Position numbers and translations under genes: made by a program. A stretch of 64,000 bases of DNA from assembly GCF_026626305.1 (NCBI RefSeq), contig NZ_JAPNUE010000001.1, positions 744,001 to 808,000 of the forward strand, in the 5' to 3' direction. The notes below the pieces were generated by a model. That model was given only the letters and a program-made list of their open reading frames with translations. It did not search any database and had not been told where the DNA came from. This DNA is from Frigidibacter sp. RF13. Its GTDB lineage: Bacteria > Pseudomonadota > Alphaproteobacteria > Rhodobacterales > Rhodobacteraceae. Below are positions 8,895-17,474 of the stretch, one piece after another (positions within the stretch are counted from its first letter, which is position 1; each line of letters starts with the position of its first letter).

Positions 8895-10051
8895 AGCGCC
8901 CCCATCAGCTCCCGCCCGATCAGCATCCGCCGGATTTCGCTCGTCCCGGCGCCGATCTCCATCAGCTTCGCATCGCGGAAGAGCCGCGAGACCACGCTAT
9001 CATTCAGGAAGCCCGCGCCGCCCAGCGCCTGCACGGCCTGATGGGCCTGCACCATCGCCTGTTCGGAACAGTAAAGCACGCAGGCCGCCGCGTCCTGGCG
9101 GGTAACGGCGCCCCGGTCGCAGGCGCCCGCGACGGCGTAGAGATAGGCGCGGGCCGTCCCCAGCGCCGTATACATGTCGGCCACCTTGCCCTGCATTAGC
9201 TGGAAATTCCCGATGGGCTGACCGAACTGCTTCCTTTCACGGACATAGGGCATGACCTCGTCGAGACAGGCCGCCATGATCCCCGTCCCGATCCCCGACA
9301 GGACCACCCGTTCGAAATCGAGGCCCGACATCAGGACGCGGACGCCCTTGCCTTCTTCGCCCAGCACATTCTCGAAAGGCACTTCGCAGTTCTCAAAGAT
9401 CAGCTCGCCGGTGTTCGAGCCGCGCATGCCCATCTTGTCGAAATGGGGCCCCTGGGTGAAACCCTTGAAACCCTTCTCGATCAGGAAGGCGGTCATGCCT
9501 TTCGATCCGGCCTCGGGGTCGGTCTTCGCGTAGACGACGAGCGTATCGGCGTCTGGGCCGTTGGTGATCCAGTATTTGGAGCCATTGAGCAGATAATAGC
9601 CGTTGCGCTTCTCGGCCTTCAGTTTCATGCCGACCACGTCCGACCCCGCGCCGGTCTCAGACATGGCGAGCGCGCCGACATGGTCGCCCGAGATGAGGCG
9701 GGGCAGGTACTTGCGCTTCTGCTCCTCGGACCCGTTCAGCTTGATCTGGTTCACGCAGAGGTTCGAATGCGCGCCGTAGGAGAGCGAGATCGAGGCGGAG
9801 GCGCGGGCGATCTCTTCGATCGCCACGGCATGGGCGAGATAGCCAAGGCCCGCGCCGCCATATTCTTCCGCCACAGTGATGCCAAGAAGGCCAAGCTCCC
9901 CCAACTCGCGCCAGAGGGCTGCGGGGAAGACATTCGTCCGGTCGGCTTCGGCGGCGAGGGGCTTCACCCGCTCCTGCGCCCAGGCATGGACCATCTCGCG
10001 CAGCGCAGCGATATCCTCGCCAAGATCAAAGGTCATTGCGGCGGTGAACAT
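8891..10051 (-). CDS. liuA: Isovaleryl-CoA dehydrogenase
   Basis: A flavin-dependent acyl-CoA dehydrogenase of 386 residues, first enzyme of the operon, oxidising isovaleryl-CoA to 3-methylcrotonyl-CoA with transfer to electron-transfer flavoprotein. [31 protein letters not shown] and [18 protein letters not shown] are FAD and substrate segments. [12 protein letters not shown] carries E247 at the position of the catalytic glutamate peculiar to isovaleryl-CoA dehydrogenases. The C-terminus [20 protein letters not shown] block and [16 protein letters not shown] are also typical. AAGGGGA precedes the ATG by about 6 nt, and a palindromic operator candidate lies 14-33 nt upstream. Gene order liuA-B-D-(GST)-E-C gives the whole route from isovaleryl-CoA to acetoacetate. 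Confidence 0.96.
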   Translation of the reverse strand: MFTAAMTFDLGEDIAALREMVHAWAQERVKPLAAEADRTNVFPAALWRELGELGLLGITVAEEYGGAGLGYLAHAVAIEEIARASASISLSYGAHSNLCVNQIKLNGSEEQKRKYLPRLISGDHVGALAMSETGAGSDVVGMKLKAEKRNGYYLLNGSKYWITNGPDADTLVVYAKTDPEAGSKGMTAFLIEKGFKGFTQGPHFDKMGMRGSNTGELIFENCEVPFENVLGEEGKGVRVLMSGLDFERVVLSGIGTGIMAACLDEVMPYVRERKQFGQPIGNFQLMQGKVADMYTALGTARAYLYAVAGACDRGAVTRQDAAACVLYCSEQAMVQAHQAVQALGGAGFLNDSVVSRLFRDAKLMEIGAGTSEIRRMLIGRELMGAL

Positions 10052-10064
10052 CTTCGGTCCCCTT

Positions 10065-10084
10065 AAATGAACAGGTGTTCATTT
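10065..10084. promoter_or_regulatory. Palindromic operator candidate upstream of liuA
   Basis: A perfect inverted repeat AAATGAACA-GG-TGTTCATTT (two 9-bp arms, 2-nt spacer) lies 14-33 nt before the liuA start codon. Size and symmetry are like TetR-family operators, and regulators of that family control acyl-CoA catabolism in many proteobacteria. No tetR gene is adjacent, so the regulator would be encoded elsewhere. Confidence 0.65.
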
Positions 10085-10176
10085 CATGCGCCGAATCCCC
10101 CGATGACGTCAAGGAAAAGCTTAGGCGGTGCCCGCGGCAGGCACACCGATGAGCGGCCGAAGGCCGACGAGGAGGA

Positions 10177-11403
10177 TCAGTCAGCGGAGCGCGTAAACTC
10201 TGGCACCTCGGCGCCACCCTGGGCGACGGTCAGCACCTCGGCGCGGACTATGCGCGCGACCAGCGCCACATCCTCGGTCGAGAAGGTCAGGGGTAGACGC
10301 ATGTCGATGAGGCCCGCGAGGATTCGGTCGGTTTCAGGCAGGCTCTGGGCCGGGGCATAGCGCCAGCTGTCGTGGCGCGAGGTAAAGCCCTGCGGCTCGG
10401 CCGCGCCGAACCATTTCAGTTCCACCCCGCGCGCGGCGGCGCGGGCAAGAAGCGTCTGAACTGCCTCCGCCGACCAGCCGGGCAGCAGGAACTGGAAGGA
10501 GGAGCCGACGATCGCCTCCTCCTCCGACCGGACAGTCATTTGCAGGCCTGGCGTGCCCTGAAGCCCTGTCTCCATCGTCCGGTAGAGCGCGTTCCAACGC
10601 GCGATCTGGTCGGGTAGCGCGCGCAGCTGCGGCCTTAGGATCGCGGCGCGCAGATTGTCCATCCGGCCGGAGACATTAGGCGTCTCATAGCGCACCCGTT
10701 CGAATGCCTCGGGCGGCGGCGCGGCGCGGTGGCGGGCGTAGAGCATGTAGCTGCCGGACAGCATAATGGCGCGCGCCATCACCTGCGGGTCGTCCGAGAC
10801 CAGAAGCCCGCCCTCGCCGGAGTTCATATGCTTGTAGGTCTGCGTCGAGTAGCAGCCCACCAGCCCATGCCGCCCCGAGGGCACGCCGCGCCAGGCGGCG
10901 CCCATGGTATGGGCGCAATCCTCAATCACGATGACGCCCGCCGCGTTACAGATCTCCATAAGCCGGTCCATGTCGCAGACATGGCCGCGCATATGGCTGA
11001 GGAGCAGCGCCTTCGCCCCCTGCCCCGCCTTAACCGAAAGATCTTCGAGATTGATCGTCAGGTTATCCGTCACCTCAACGAAGACCGGCTCGGCCCACAC
11101 CGCGGCAATCGCCCCCGGCACCGGCGCCAGCGTGAAACCATTGGTCAGGACCCGGTCGCCCGGCCCGACGCCCACCGCCCGCAGCGCGCAACCGAGGGCG
11201 TAACCGCCCGAGGCCACCGCAAGACAATAGCGCGCGCCGGTGAAGGCCGCGAACTCCTCTTCCAGGAGCGCCGTCTCCGCCACCTCGTCACCAAGCGTAT
11301 TGTAGCGATGCAGCCGCCCGTGGCGCAAAACCTCCATCGCCGCCGCGATCGCCTCGTCCGGGATCGGTTCCTGCTGGGTGAAGGGTTTGGTGAACCGCTC
11401 CAT
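10177..11403 (-). CDS. DegT/DnrJ/EryC1/StrS family PLP aminotransferase
   Basis: A 408-residue fold-type-I PLP enzyme of the sugar-aminotransferase family. TGARYCLAVASGGYALGCAL is the cofactor phosphate-binding region, ALLLSHMRGHVCDMDRL and VIVIEDCAHTMGAAW (with the ring-binding Asp) follow, and CYSTQTYKHMNSGEGGLLVS carries the Schiff-base lysine K191. Members normally aminate keto-sugars or make AHBA-like building blocks. No sugar-nucleotide enzymes are nearby, so the substrate is not evident. The start overlaps the stop of the MFS gene as TGATG, so the exporter and aminotransferase are translated together. A joint role in making and moving a small molecule is possible but unproven. Confidence 0.88.
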   Translation of the reverse strand: MERFTKPFTQQEPIPDEAIAAAMEVLRHGRLHRYNTLGDEVAETALLEEEFAAFTGARYCLAVASGGYALGCALRAVGVGPGDRVLTNGFTLAPVPGAIAAVWAEPVFVEVTDNLTINLEDLSVKAGQGAKALLLSHMRGHVCDMDRLMEICNAAGVIVIEDCAHTMGAAWRGVPSGRHGLVGCYSTQTYKHMNSGEGGLLVSDDPQVMARAIMLSGSYMLYARHRAAPPPEAFERVRYETPNVSGRMDNLRAAILRPQLRALPDQIARWNALYRTMETGLQGTPGLQMTVRSEEEAIVGSSFQFLLPGWSAEAVQTLLARAAARGVELKWFGAAEPQGFTSRHDSWRYAPAQSLPETDRILAGLIDMRLPLTFSTEDVALVARIVRAEVLTVAQGGAEVPEFTRSAD

Positions 11404-12641
11404 CAGGTCTTGCCCCCGTCATGACCGACGACCCAGAGAAAAAGGCCCAGTGTCAGCAACAGACCGACGGCTGCGATATGATAGGCCATGTTGGGGTCGG
11501 CAAGCGGGCCCTCCAGAAAATGGCCGAAGACCTGCGCGAAGAAGAGCGTTCCGAACAGCATCGCGATATTGGTAAGGGCCGAGATGCCGCCCTGCAACTC
11601 GCCCTGCGCATTCTCCGGCACCCTGCCGGACATGAGCGCGGTCAGCATCGGGTGGACGAACCCTTCCGGCCCGTGCACGAGCATCAGGGCGACGACGACC
11701 GCTAGCCCCGGCGCGAAGCCATAACCGGTGGCGGCAAGCGTCGCGGCGACAAGGCCGATCAGCACGGTCCGGAACTCGCCGAACATCTTCACCGCGGGTC
11801 CCGTCAGCGCGCCCTGAAAGACCGCCATCACCACTCCGAAGGCCGCGAGCGTCAGGCCGACCGTCGCCTCGGACCAGCCGAACTGGGCCTTGCCCCAGAA
11901 GGGCCAGACCGCCGGATAGACCGAGGAAAAGAAGAAGAAAGATGTCAGCACCATGCACATCGGCAGGACGCCCCGGTAGGTGCGGAACACCTTGAAGGCG
12001 CCGAACGGGTTCGACCGTCTCAGCTCGAAAGACCGCCGCTTTTCGGGCGGCAGGCTTTCGGGCAGGACGAAGTAGCCGAAGACGAAATTCAGCCCCGAGA
12101 TCACCGCCGCCGCATAGAAGGGCACGCGCGGGCCATATTCGCCCAGAAGTCCGCCAATCGCGGGGCCGATCACGAACCCGAGCCCAAAGGCCGCCCCCAT
12201 AAGGCCAAAGGCCTTGCCGCGTTCTTCGGCGGGGGTGATGTCGGCCAGAAAGGCGTTGGCGATAACCCAGGACGCACCGCAAAGGCCCGCAAAGACCCGG
12301 CCCACGAACAGCCAGCCGATGGTCGGCGCCAGCGCATGCAATAGAAAGTCAATGCCCAGCCCGAAGATAGCGATCAGTAGAAGCGGCCTGCGCCCGAACC
12401 GGTCCGAGAGGTTGCCCATCAGAGGTCCCGACAGGAACTGCGTCAGCGAATAGGCCGCCCCCATCCAGCCGCCGATGATCGCCGCCTCGCCTAGTGTCAC
12501 ATGGCCGACATCGCCGATCAGCGCTGGCAGGACCGGGAATATGATCCCGAACCCGACCATGTCGAGAAACACGGTCGCGAGAATGAAGAGAATCGCCCGC
12601 GAAGAGGCGGCAGGCGCGGCCGGGACGGCTGTATCTGACAT
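11403..12641 (-). CDS. MFS transporter, TetA-like drug:H+ antiporter family
   Basis: A 412-residue membrane protein with 12 predicted helices. LATVFLDMVGFGIIFPVLP opens helix 1, and GNLSDRFGRRPLLL in the loop after helix 2 is the MFS antiporter motif A. The GFVIGPAIGGLLGEYGPRVPF helix 5 region is motif C-like, as in TetA-type exporters. The frame opens at 12692, but I chose MSDTAVPAAP at 12639-12641, which has AAGGAA about 7 nt upstream and avoids overlap with gph. It is followed by the DegT aminotransferase with a TGATG junction. Substrate is not readable from sequence; resistance is not implied. Confidence 0.88.
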   Translation of the reverse strand: MSDTAVPAAPAASSRAILFILATVFLDMVGFGIIFPVLPALIGDVGHVTLGEAAIIGGWMGAAYSLTQFLSGPLMGNLSDRFGRRPLLLIAIFGLGIDFLLHALAPTIGWLFVGRVFAGLCGASWVIANAFLADITPAEERGKAFGLMGAAFGLGFVIGPAIGGLLGEYGPRVPFYAAAVISGLNFVFGYFVLPESLPPEKRRSFELRRSNPFGAFKVFRTYRGVLPMCMVLTSFFFFSSVYPAVWPFWGKAQFGWSEATVGLTLAAFGVVMAVFQGALTGPAVKMFGEFRTVLIGLVAATLAATGYGFAPGLAVVVALMLVHGPEGFVHPMLTALMSGRVPENAQGELQGGISALTNIAMLFGTLFFAQVFGHFLEGPLADPNMAYHIAAVGLLLTLGLFLWVVGHDGGKT

Positions 12642-12669
12642 GAGCTGGTTCCTTGAACGGCCTCTTCTT

Positions 12670-13332
12670 TCAGGGAAGCAGGCGCTTGGCAAGCGCGGGC
12701 AATTCGTCGAAATGGCCCATGAGCGCCTCTGGTTCGTAGCGCGCGACCCCGGCGCCCTCCGGCCCGAAGGTCACCAGAGCCACCGGCACGCCCGCCGCCC
12801 GCGCCGTCTGACGGTCGGTGTTGGTATCGCCCACCAGGAAGGACTGGCCAAGTGCGCCGCCCGCCCTTTCGACAGCAAGGCGATAAGGCGCCGGATCGGG
12901 TTTGCGCACCGGCAAAGTGTCGGCACCCACGAGCGAATTGAACAGATGACGTATGCCCAGTCGTCCAACCAGAATTTCCGCCAGACGTTCCGGCTTATTG
13001 GTGCAGACGCCGACCCGGTGCCCCGACGACCTCAGCGCCTCGACCGCCGCGACCGCGCCGGGATAGAGTCGCGTCTCGCGATCGATCCCGTCTTCATATG
13101 CCCTGAGCAGAATCGGGTATTGCGCATCCACTTCGGCCTCGTCCGCGCGCCCGAGCCGTGAGAAGCCAAGCCGCAGCATGGCCCGCCCGCCGTGAAAAGC
13201 GGTCAGCGCATCGCCGACCGGATCGAGCAGATCGCCCGCGCCCATTTCGCGGAAGCAATGGTTGGCCGCCGCGATCAGGTCGGCGGACGTGTCGGCCAGC
13301 GTGCCGTCGAGATCGAATATCACCGTGCGCAT
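12670..13332 (-). CDS. gph: HAD-superfamily hydrolase, probable phosphoglycolate phosphatase
   Basis: Removes phosphate from 2-phosphoglycolate, a product of DNA repair and of Rubisco oxygenation. The 220-residue protein starts with the HAD motif I (MRTVIFDLDGTLADT), followed by an alpha-helical cap and then VGVCTNKPERLAEILVGRLG (motif II region) and VRKPDPAPY with the motif III lysine. FLVGDTNTDRQTARAAG is motif IV. I trimmed the frame from 13452 to the ATG at 13330-13332, because the conserved motif begins there. Other HAD phosphatases look alike, so the substrate is probable only. It is divergent from glmU. Confidence 0.82.
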   Translation of the reverse strand: MRTVIFDLDGTLADTSADLIAAANHCFREMGAGDLLDPVGDALTAFHGGRAMLRLGFSRLGRADEAEVDAQYPILLRAYEDGIDRETRLYPGAVAAVEALRSSGHRVGVCTNKPERLAEILVGRLGIRHLFNSLVGADTLPVRKPDPAPYRLAVERAGGALGQSFLVGDTNTDRQTARAAGVPVALVTFGPEGAGVARYEPEALMGHFDELPALAKRLLP

Positions 13333-13454
13333 AGAACCTGCCGCCTGCCCCGAATGTTTCGCTGTAACCTGCCGAAAGGCTTCGTGAAGCGCCCCGGACT
13401 TGCGCGGCACCGGGGCTTGGGTAAAACGGGCGCGATCCGAAGGAAAGGCCATTC
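13333..13454. promoter_or_regulatory. Divergent gph / glmU intergenic region
   Basis: 122 nt that must contain the promoters for gph (left) and for the glmU-glmS-alkD operon (right). A 7-bp hairpin GCCCCGG / CCGGGGC with a 12-nt loop lies at 13391-13416. GAAGGAAAG, ending about 8 nt before the glmU ATG, serves as its ribosome-binding site. I cannot assign -35/-10 boxes with confidence. Confidence 0.4.
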
Positions 13455-14807
13455 ATGCCCATCGCCCTCATCATCCTCGCCGCCGGTCAGGGCACGCGGA
13501 TGAATTCCGACCTGCCCAAGGTCCTGCACAAGGTTGCGGGTGCGCCGCTTCTTCACCATGCGATGCGGGCGGGCGCGGCGCTCAGCCCCGAACAGACCAT
13601 CGTGGTCACCGGCCATGGCGCCGAGGAGGTCGCGCGCGCCGCGCGCGACTACGACGAAGCCACCTTCATCGCCCATCAGGCAGAGCAAAAGGGCACTGGC
13701 CATGCCGTCGCGCAGGCCCTGCCGCTGCTTGAAGGTTTTGACGGCAAGGTCATCGTCCTCTACGGCGACACGCCTTTCATCCGGCCCGAAACGCTTGAGG
13801 CCATGATCGACAGCTCCGCCGATGTGGTGATCCTCGGCTTCCCATCGCGCACCGATACCCGCTACGGTCGCCTTGTGGTCCGCGAGGGCGACCTTCTCGA
13901 CCGGATCGTCGAGTGGAAAGATGCGTCTGATGCTGAACGCACGATCACGCTGATGAATTCCGGTGTCCTCGCTGCTGACGCGACGCTCCTCGCCGATCTC
14001 GTCGCGGGCTTGAAGAACGACAACAAGGCAGGCGAATACTACCTGACCGATGTCGTCGGCGCCGCCGTCACGCGCGGCCTGACCGCCCGCGTCGTCACCT
14101 GCCCGGAGACCGAGACGCTTGGCGTTAATTCCCGGGCTGACCTCGCCGCCGCCGAAGCCGCCTTCCAATCGGCCGCCCGCACCGAGGCGATGGAGAACGG
14201 CGTCACGCTGACCGCACCGCAAACCGTCTTCTTCGGCTTCGACACGGTCATCGGACGCGACAGCATCATCGGCCCGAACGTGATCTTCGGCCCCGGTGTC
14301 ACCGTGGAATCTGAAGCCGAGATCAAGGGTTTCTGCCATTTCGAAGGCTGCCATATCTCGCGCGGCGCGCAGGTAGGCCCCTTCGCGCGGCTGCGCCCGG
14401 GCGCGGAACTGGCCGAGGATGTTCATGTCGGCAACTTCGTCGAGATCAAGAATGCGATCCTTGATGAAGGCGTGAAGGTCGGCCATCTGACCTATCTCGG
14501 TGACGCGCATGTCGGCGAACACACCAATATCGGCGCGGGCACCGTCACCTGCAATTACGACGGGGTGATGAAGCACCGGACAGAGATCGGCAAACGCGCC
14601 TTCATCGGATCGGACACGATGCTGGTGGCCCCGGTCCGGGTGGGCGACGGGGCGCTGACCGCCTCGGGCTCGGTCATCACGCAGGACGTGCCGGATGGCG
14701 CCCTGGCCATCGGCCGCGCCAGACAGGAAACAAAACCCGGTCTGGCGGCGCGATTGTTCGAAAAGTTAAAACAGATTAAGGCCGCGAAGGCCAAAGGGGC
14801 AGAGTAA
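13455..14807 (+). CDS. glmU: Bifunctional N-acetylglucosamine-1-phosphate uridyltransferase / glucosamine-1-phosphate acetyltransferase
   Basis: Makes UDP-N-acetylglucosamine for peptidoglycan and lipopolysaccharide; 450 residues, full length. The N-terminal uridyltransferase starts with IILAAGQGTRMNSDLPKVLH and has QKGTGHAVAQALP and VLYGDTPFI. The C-terminal half is a left-handed beta-helix with hexapeptide repeats (VIGRDSIIGPNVIFGPGVTV, then VGPFARLRPGAELAEDVHVG). It ends with the acetyltransferase block GAGTVTCNYDGVMKHRTEIG. Its stop overlaps the glmS ATG as TAATG. Pairing glmU and glmS links the first and the last steps of the pathway in one transcript. Confidence 0.97.
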   Translation: MPIALIILAAGQGTRMNSDLPKVLHKVAGAPLLHHAMRAGAALSPEQTIVVTGHGAEEVARAARDYDEATFIAHQAEQKGTGHAVAQALPLLEGFDGKVIVLYGDTPFIRPETLEAMIDSSADVVILGFPSRTDTRYGRLVVREGDLLDRIVEWKDASDAERTITLMNSGVLAADATLLADLVAGLKNDNKAGEYYLTDVVGAAVTRGLTARVVTCPETETLGVNSRADLAAAEAAFQSAARTEAMENGVTLTAPQTVFFGFDTVIGRDSIIGPNVIFGPGVTVESEAEIKGFCHFEGCHISRGAQVGPFARLRPGAELAEDVHVGNFVEIKNAILDEGVKVGHLTYLGDAHVGEHTNIGAGTVTCNYDGVMKHRTEIGKRAFIGSDTMLVAPVRVGDGALTASGSVITQDVPDGALAIGRARQETKPGLAARLFEKLKQIKAAKAKGAE

Positions 14808-16621
14808 TGTGCGGAATTGTCGGGGTCCTCGGCAGCCATGAGGTTGCGCCGCTTCTGGTCGAAGCGTTGAAACGGCTGGAATATCGCGGCTATGACAGTG
14901 CGGGCATCGCGACCGTTCATGGCGGTCGGCTTGACCGGCGTCGTGCGGTCGGCAAGCTCGTGAACCTGTCGGACCTCCTCGTCCACAACCCGCTCGCGGG
15001 CAAGGCGGGCATCGGCCATACCCGCTGGGCCACACATGGCGCCGCGACCGAAAGAAATGCCCATCCCCACCGCTCGGGCGGCGTGTCGGTCGTCCATAAC
15101 GGCATCATCGAGAATTTCCGCGAACTTCGCGAAAAGCTTGCCGCCGAAGGGCTGACGCCGGAAACCGAGACCGACACCGAAACCGTGGTCATGCTGACCC
15201 GCCACCACCTCGACCGTGGCCTGACCCCGCACGAGGCGGTCCGTGCCACGCTGGCCGACCTTGACGGTGCCTTCGCGCTTCTCTTCCTCTTCGACGGCGA
15301 AGAGGATCTGATGATCGCCGCCCGCAAGGGCTCGCCGCTCGCCGTAGGCTACGGCGACGGCGAAATGTTCGTGGGTTCAGACGCCATCGCCCTTGCGCCG
15401 ATGACCGACCGCATCTGCTATCTGGAAGAGGGCGACCATGCCGTCGTCACCCGTGCGGGCGCCGAGATTTATGACGCCGAGGGCCGGCCCGCCAACCGCG
15501 AGGTCCAGAAGATCAACCTTGACCAGACGCGGATCGAAAAGGGCGGCTACAAGCATTTCATGGCGAAGGAAATCGCCCAGCAGCCCGCCGTCCTCGGCGA
15601 TGCGCTCGCCCATTATGTGAAGGGGGCCGCCCTGAACCTGCCCCAGGGCCTCGACTTCGCCGGGCTCGACCGGCTGACGCTGGTGGCCTGCGGCACCGCC
15701 TCCTACGCCTGCCTCACCGCGAAATACTGGTTCGAACAGATTGCAGGCCTGCCCTGCGAGGTCGATATCGCGTCCGAATTCCGCTACCGCGAACCGCCCT
15801 TGCCGTCGAAAAGCTTCGCGCTTTTCGTCAGCCAATCGGGCGAAACGGCGGACACGCTCGCGGCGCTCCGCTATGCCCAGGGCAAAGTCGAGAAGATCGT
15901 CGCGGTCATCAATGTCCCCACCTCCTCCATCGCCCGCGAAAGCGATATTGTTCTGCCGATCCTTGCAGGCGTCGAGGTCGGCGTCGCCTCGACCAAGGCC
16001 TTCACCTGCCAGCTGCTGGTCCTGTTCCTGCTGGCCCTGAAGGCCGGCCGCGACCGGGGGAAGTTGACCGACGCAGATCTGAAGGCCCATCTCGCCGACC
16101 TCGCCACACTGCCGGGGCTGATGAACCAGGCACTGGCCCGCGAGGGCGAGATCGCGGCGCTGTCGGAGGCGATCGCCGAGGCGCAGGATGTACTCTTCCT
16201 CGGGCGCGGCGCCATGTTCCCGCTGGCGCTGGAAGGTGCGCTGAAACTGAAAGAAATCAGCTATATACACGCCGAAGGTTATGCATCAGGCGAATTGAAA
16301 CATGGCCCCATCGCGCTGATCGACAAGGCGGTGCCGGTCATCGTCATGGCGCCGCGCGATGCGCTTTTCGAAAAGACCGTATCTAACATGCAGGAAGTGA
16401 TGGCGCGGCACGGCAAGGTGCTGTTGATCACCGATGCGAAGGGCGAGAACGAGGCAGGCGACGGCGCCTGGAAGGTCCTGACGCTGCCCACCGTTCCGCC
16501 GGTGCTCGCACCGATCCTCTATGCCGTCCCGGCCCAGCTGCTTGCCTATCACACCGCCTGCGCCAAGGGCACAGATGTCGACCAGCCCCGCAACCTTGCC
16601 AAGTCCGTGACGGTCGAATGA
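14807..16621 (+). CDS. glmS: Glutamine-fructose-6-phosphate aminotransferase (isomerizing)
   Basis: Converts fructose-6-phosphate and glutamine to glucosamine-6-phosphate, the committing step of hexosamine synthesis. The 604-residue protein begins MCGIVGVLGS, so Cys2 becomes the N-terminal glutaminase nucleophile after Met removal. EYRGYDSAGIATV and IGHTRWATHGAATERNAHPH continue the Ntn-hydrolase domain. Two SIS domains follow: LVACGTASYACLTAKYW, ALFVSQSGETADTLAAL, then FLGRGAMFPLALEGALKLKE. The tail KGTDVDQPRNLAKSVTVE is the conserved C-terminus that closes the active site. It starts within the glmU stop and overlaps alkD by 4 nt. No glmS ribozyme is expected or seen: the 5' side is coding. 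Confidence 0.98.
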   Translation: MCGIVGVLGSHEVAPLLVEALKRLEYRGYDSAGIATVHGGRLDRRRAVGKLVNLSDLLVHNPLAGKAGIGHTRWATHGAATERNAHPHRSGGVSVVHNGIIENFRELREKLAAEGLTPETETDTETVVMLTRHHLDRGLTPHEAVRATLADLDGAFALLFLFDGEEDLMIAARKGSPLAVGYGDGEMFVGSDAIALAPMTDRICYLEEGDHAVVTRAGAEIYDAEGRPANREVQKINLDQTRIEKGGYKHFMAKEIAQQPAVLGDALAHYVKGAALNLPQGLDFAGLDRLTLVACGTASYACLTAKYWFEQIAGLPCEVDIASEFRYREPPLPSKSFALFVSQSGETADTLAALRYAQGKVEKIVAVINVPTSSIARESDIVLPILAGVEVGVASTKAFTCQLLVLFLLALKAGRDRGKLTDADLKAHLADLATLPGLMNQALAREGEIAALSEAIAEAQDVLFLGRGAMFPLALEGALKLKEISYIHAEGYASGELKHGPIALIDKAVPVIVMAPRDALFEKTVSNMQEVMARHGKVLLITDAKGENEAGDGAWKVLTLPTVPPVLAPILYAVPAQLLAYHTACAKGTDVDQPRNLAKSVTVE

Positions 16622-17292
16622 CACTTGAAGAGGCACTCGCCGCCCTGCAGGCCGGGGCGGAACCGGGCCGCGCGGAAGGGATGGCGGCCTATCACAAGCA
16701 GGCCCGTCCCGTCATCGGAGTGTCGAACCCGGTGCTGAACGATCTCGCCAAGGGCTGGCGGCAAGCGCTTTCGATCGAGGACAGAGTCAGGCTTGCCAAT
16801 CAGCTGTGGCAGACCGACATATTCGAGGCGCGCATCGCCGCCGCGAAACTGCTGACCCAGGCCCGTATCCGGCCTGACGATGCGGTCTGGAGCCTGATCG
16901 CCTCCTGGGTGCCTCAGTTCGACAGCTGGGCCATCGCCGACCACGCCTGCGACGCGGGCGAAAGGCGGCTGATCGCAGACCCGTTGCGCATCGACGAGGT
17001 CGAAGGCTGGATCCGGCACGAAAGCTTCTGGGTCCGCCGCGCCGCCCTCGTCATCACCCTGCCCTGGACCAAGCAGAACCATCCGACCGACGGAGACCTC
17101 GCGTTACGCGACCGGGTGCTTGGCTGGGCGGCAGAGATGGCCGACGAGCGGGAATGGTTTATCCAGAAGGCCATCGCCTGGTGGCTGCGCGACCTGTCGA
17201 AACACGACGCCCCGCGTGCCCGCGCCTTTCTCGATGCCCACGGCAGCCGGTTGAAGCCCTTCGCGCGGAAGGAAGCCGGCAAGTATCTGTGA
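16618..17292 (+). CDS. DNA alkylation repair protein, AlkD-like HEAT-repeat fold
   Basis: A 224-residue all-helical protein of the AlkC/AlkD-like DNA alkylation repair family, whose members excise N3- and N7-alkylated purines without base flipping. The order of blocks is family-like: AYHKQARPVIGVSNPVLNDL, AKLLTQARIRPDDAVWSLI, VPQFDSWAIADHAC, HESFWVRRAALVITLPWTK and EREWFIQKAIAWWLRDLSKH. The FDSWAIAD and WVRRAALV segments correspond to the helices that line the DNA groove. It overlaps the glmS stop as ATGA, so it is co-translated with glmS. Association of a repair enzyme with cell-wall precursor genes looks incidental. Substrate range cannot be read. Confidence 0.88.
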   Translation: MTLEEALAALQAGAEPGRAEGMAAYHKQARPVIGVSNPVLNDLAKGWRQALSIEDRVRLANQLWQTDIFEARIAAAKLLTQARIRPDDAVWSLIASWVPQFDSWAIADHACDAGERRLIADPLRIDEVEGWIRHESFWVRRAALVITLPWTKQNHPTDGDLALRDRVLGWAAEMADEREWFIQKAIAWWLRDLSKHDAPRARAFLDAHGSRLKPFARKEAGKYL

Positions 17293-17387
17293 AGCCTCTG
17301 ACCGGAACCCTGTTTCGCTTGGTTCCGGCTATCCCCGCCGAAGGCGCTCCGAGACGGGCGCCGGGGCGCCCGTCGAGACATAGGCGT

Positions 17388-17420
17388 GCCGCGGCCATCG
17401 GCCGCGGCTCCGCTGGAGCC
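17388..17420 (+). terminator. GC-rich stem-loops after the glmU-glmS-alkD operon
   Basis: Two overlapping hairpins lie in the 182-nt gap before moaA: GCCGCGGCC-ATC-GGCCGCGGC (17388-17408, 9-bp stem) and GGCTCC-GCT-GGAGCC (17406-17420). They share bases and so could be alternative structures. No T-run follows, so Rho-dependent termination or a moaA leader structure are both possible. Confidence 0.4.
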
Positions 17421-17474
17421 GCCTCCGACCAGAGTACACTTGTGGCCCCCCGCGCCCGGGCCTAAACTCTGCCC

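Noticed and set aside
14700..14807. glmS ribozyme
   Set aside because: The sequence upstream of glmS is the coding end of glmU with a TAATG overlap; the ribozyme belongs to Gram-positive bacteria.
17293..17474. Molybdenum-cofactor riboswitch before moaA
   Set aside because: Only GC hairpins are seen; I cannot find the conserved riboswitch core by eye.
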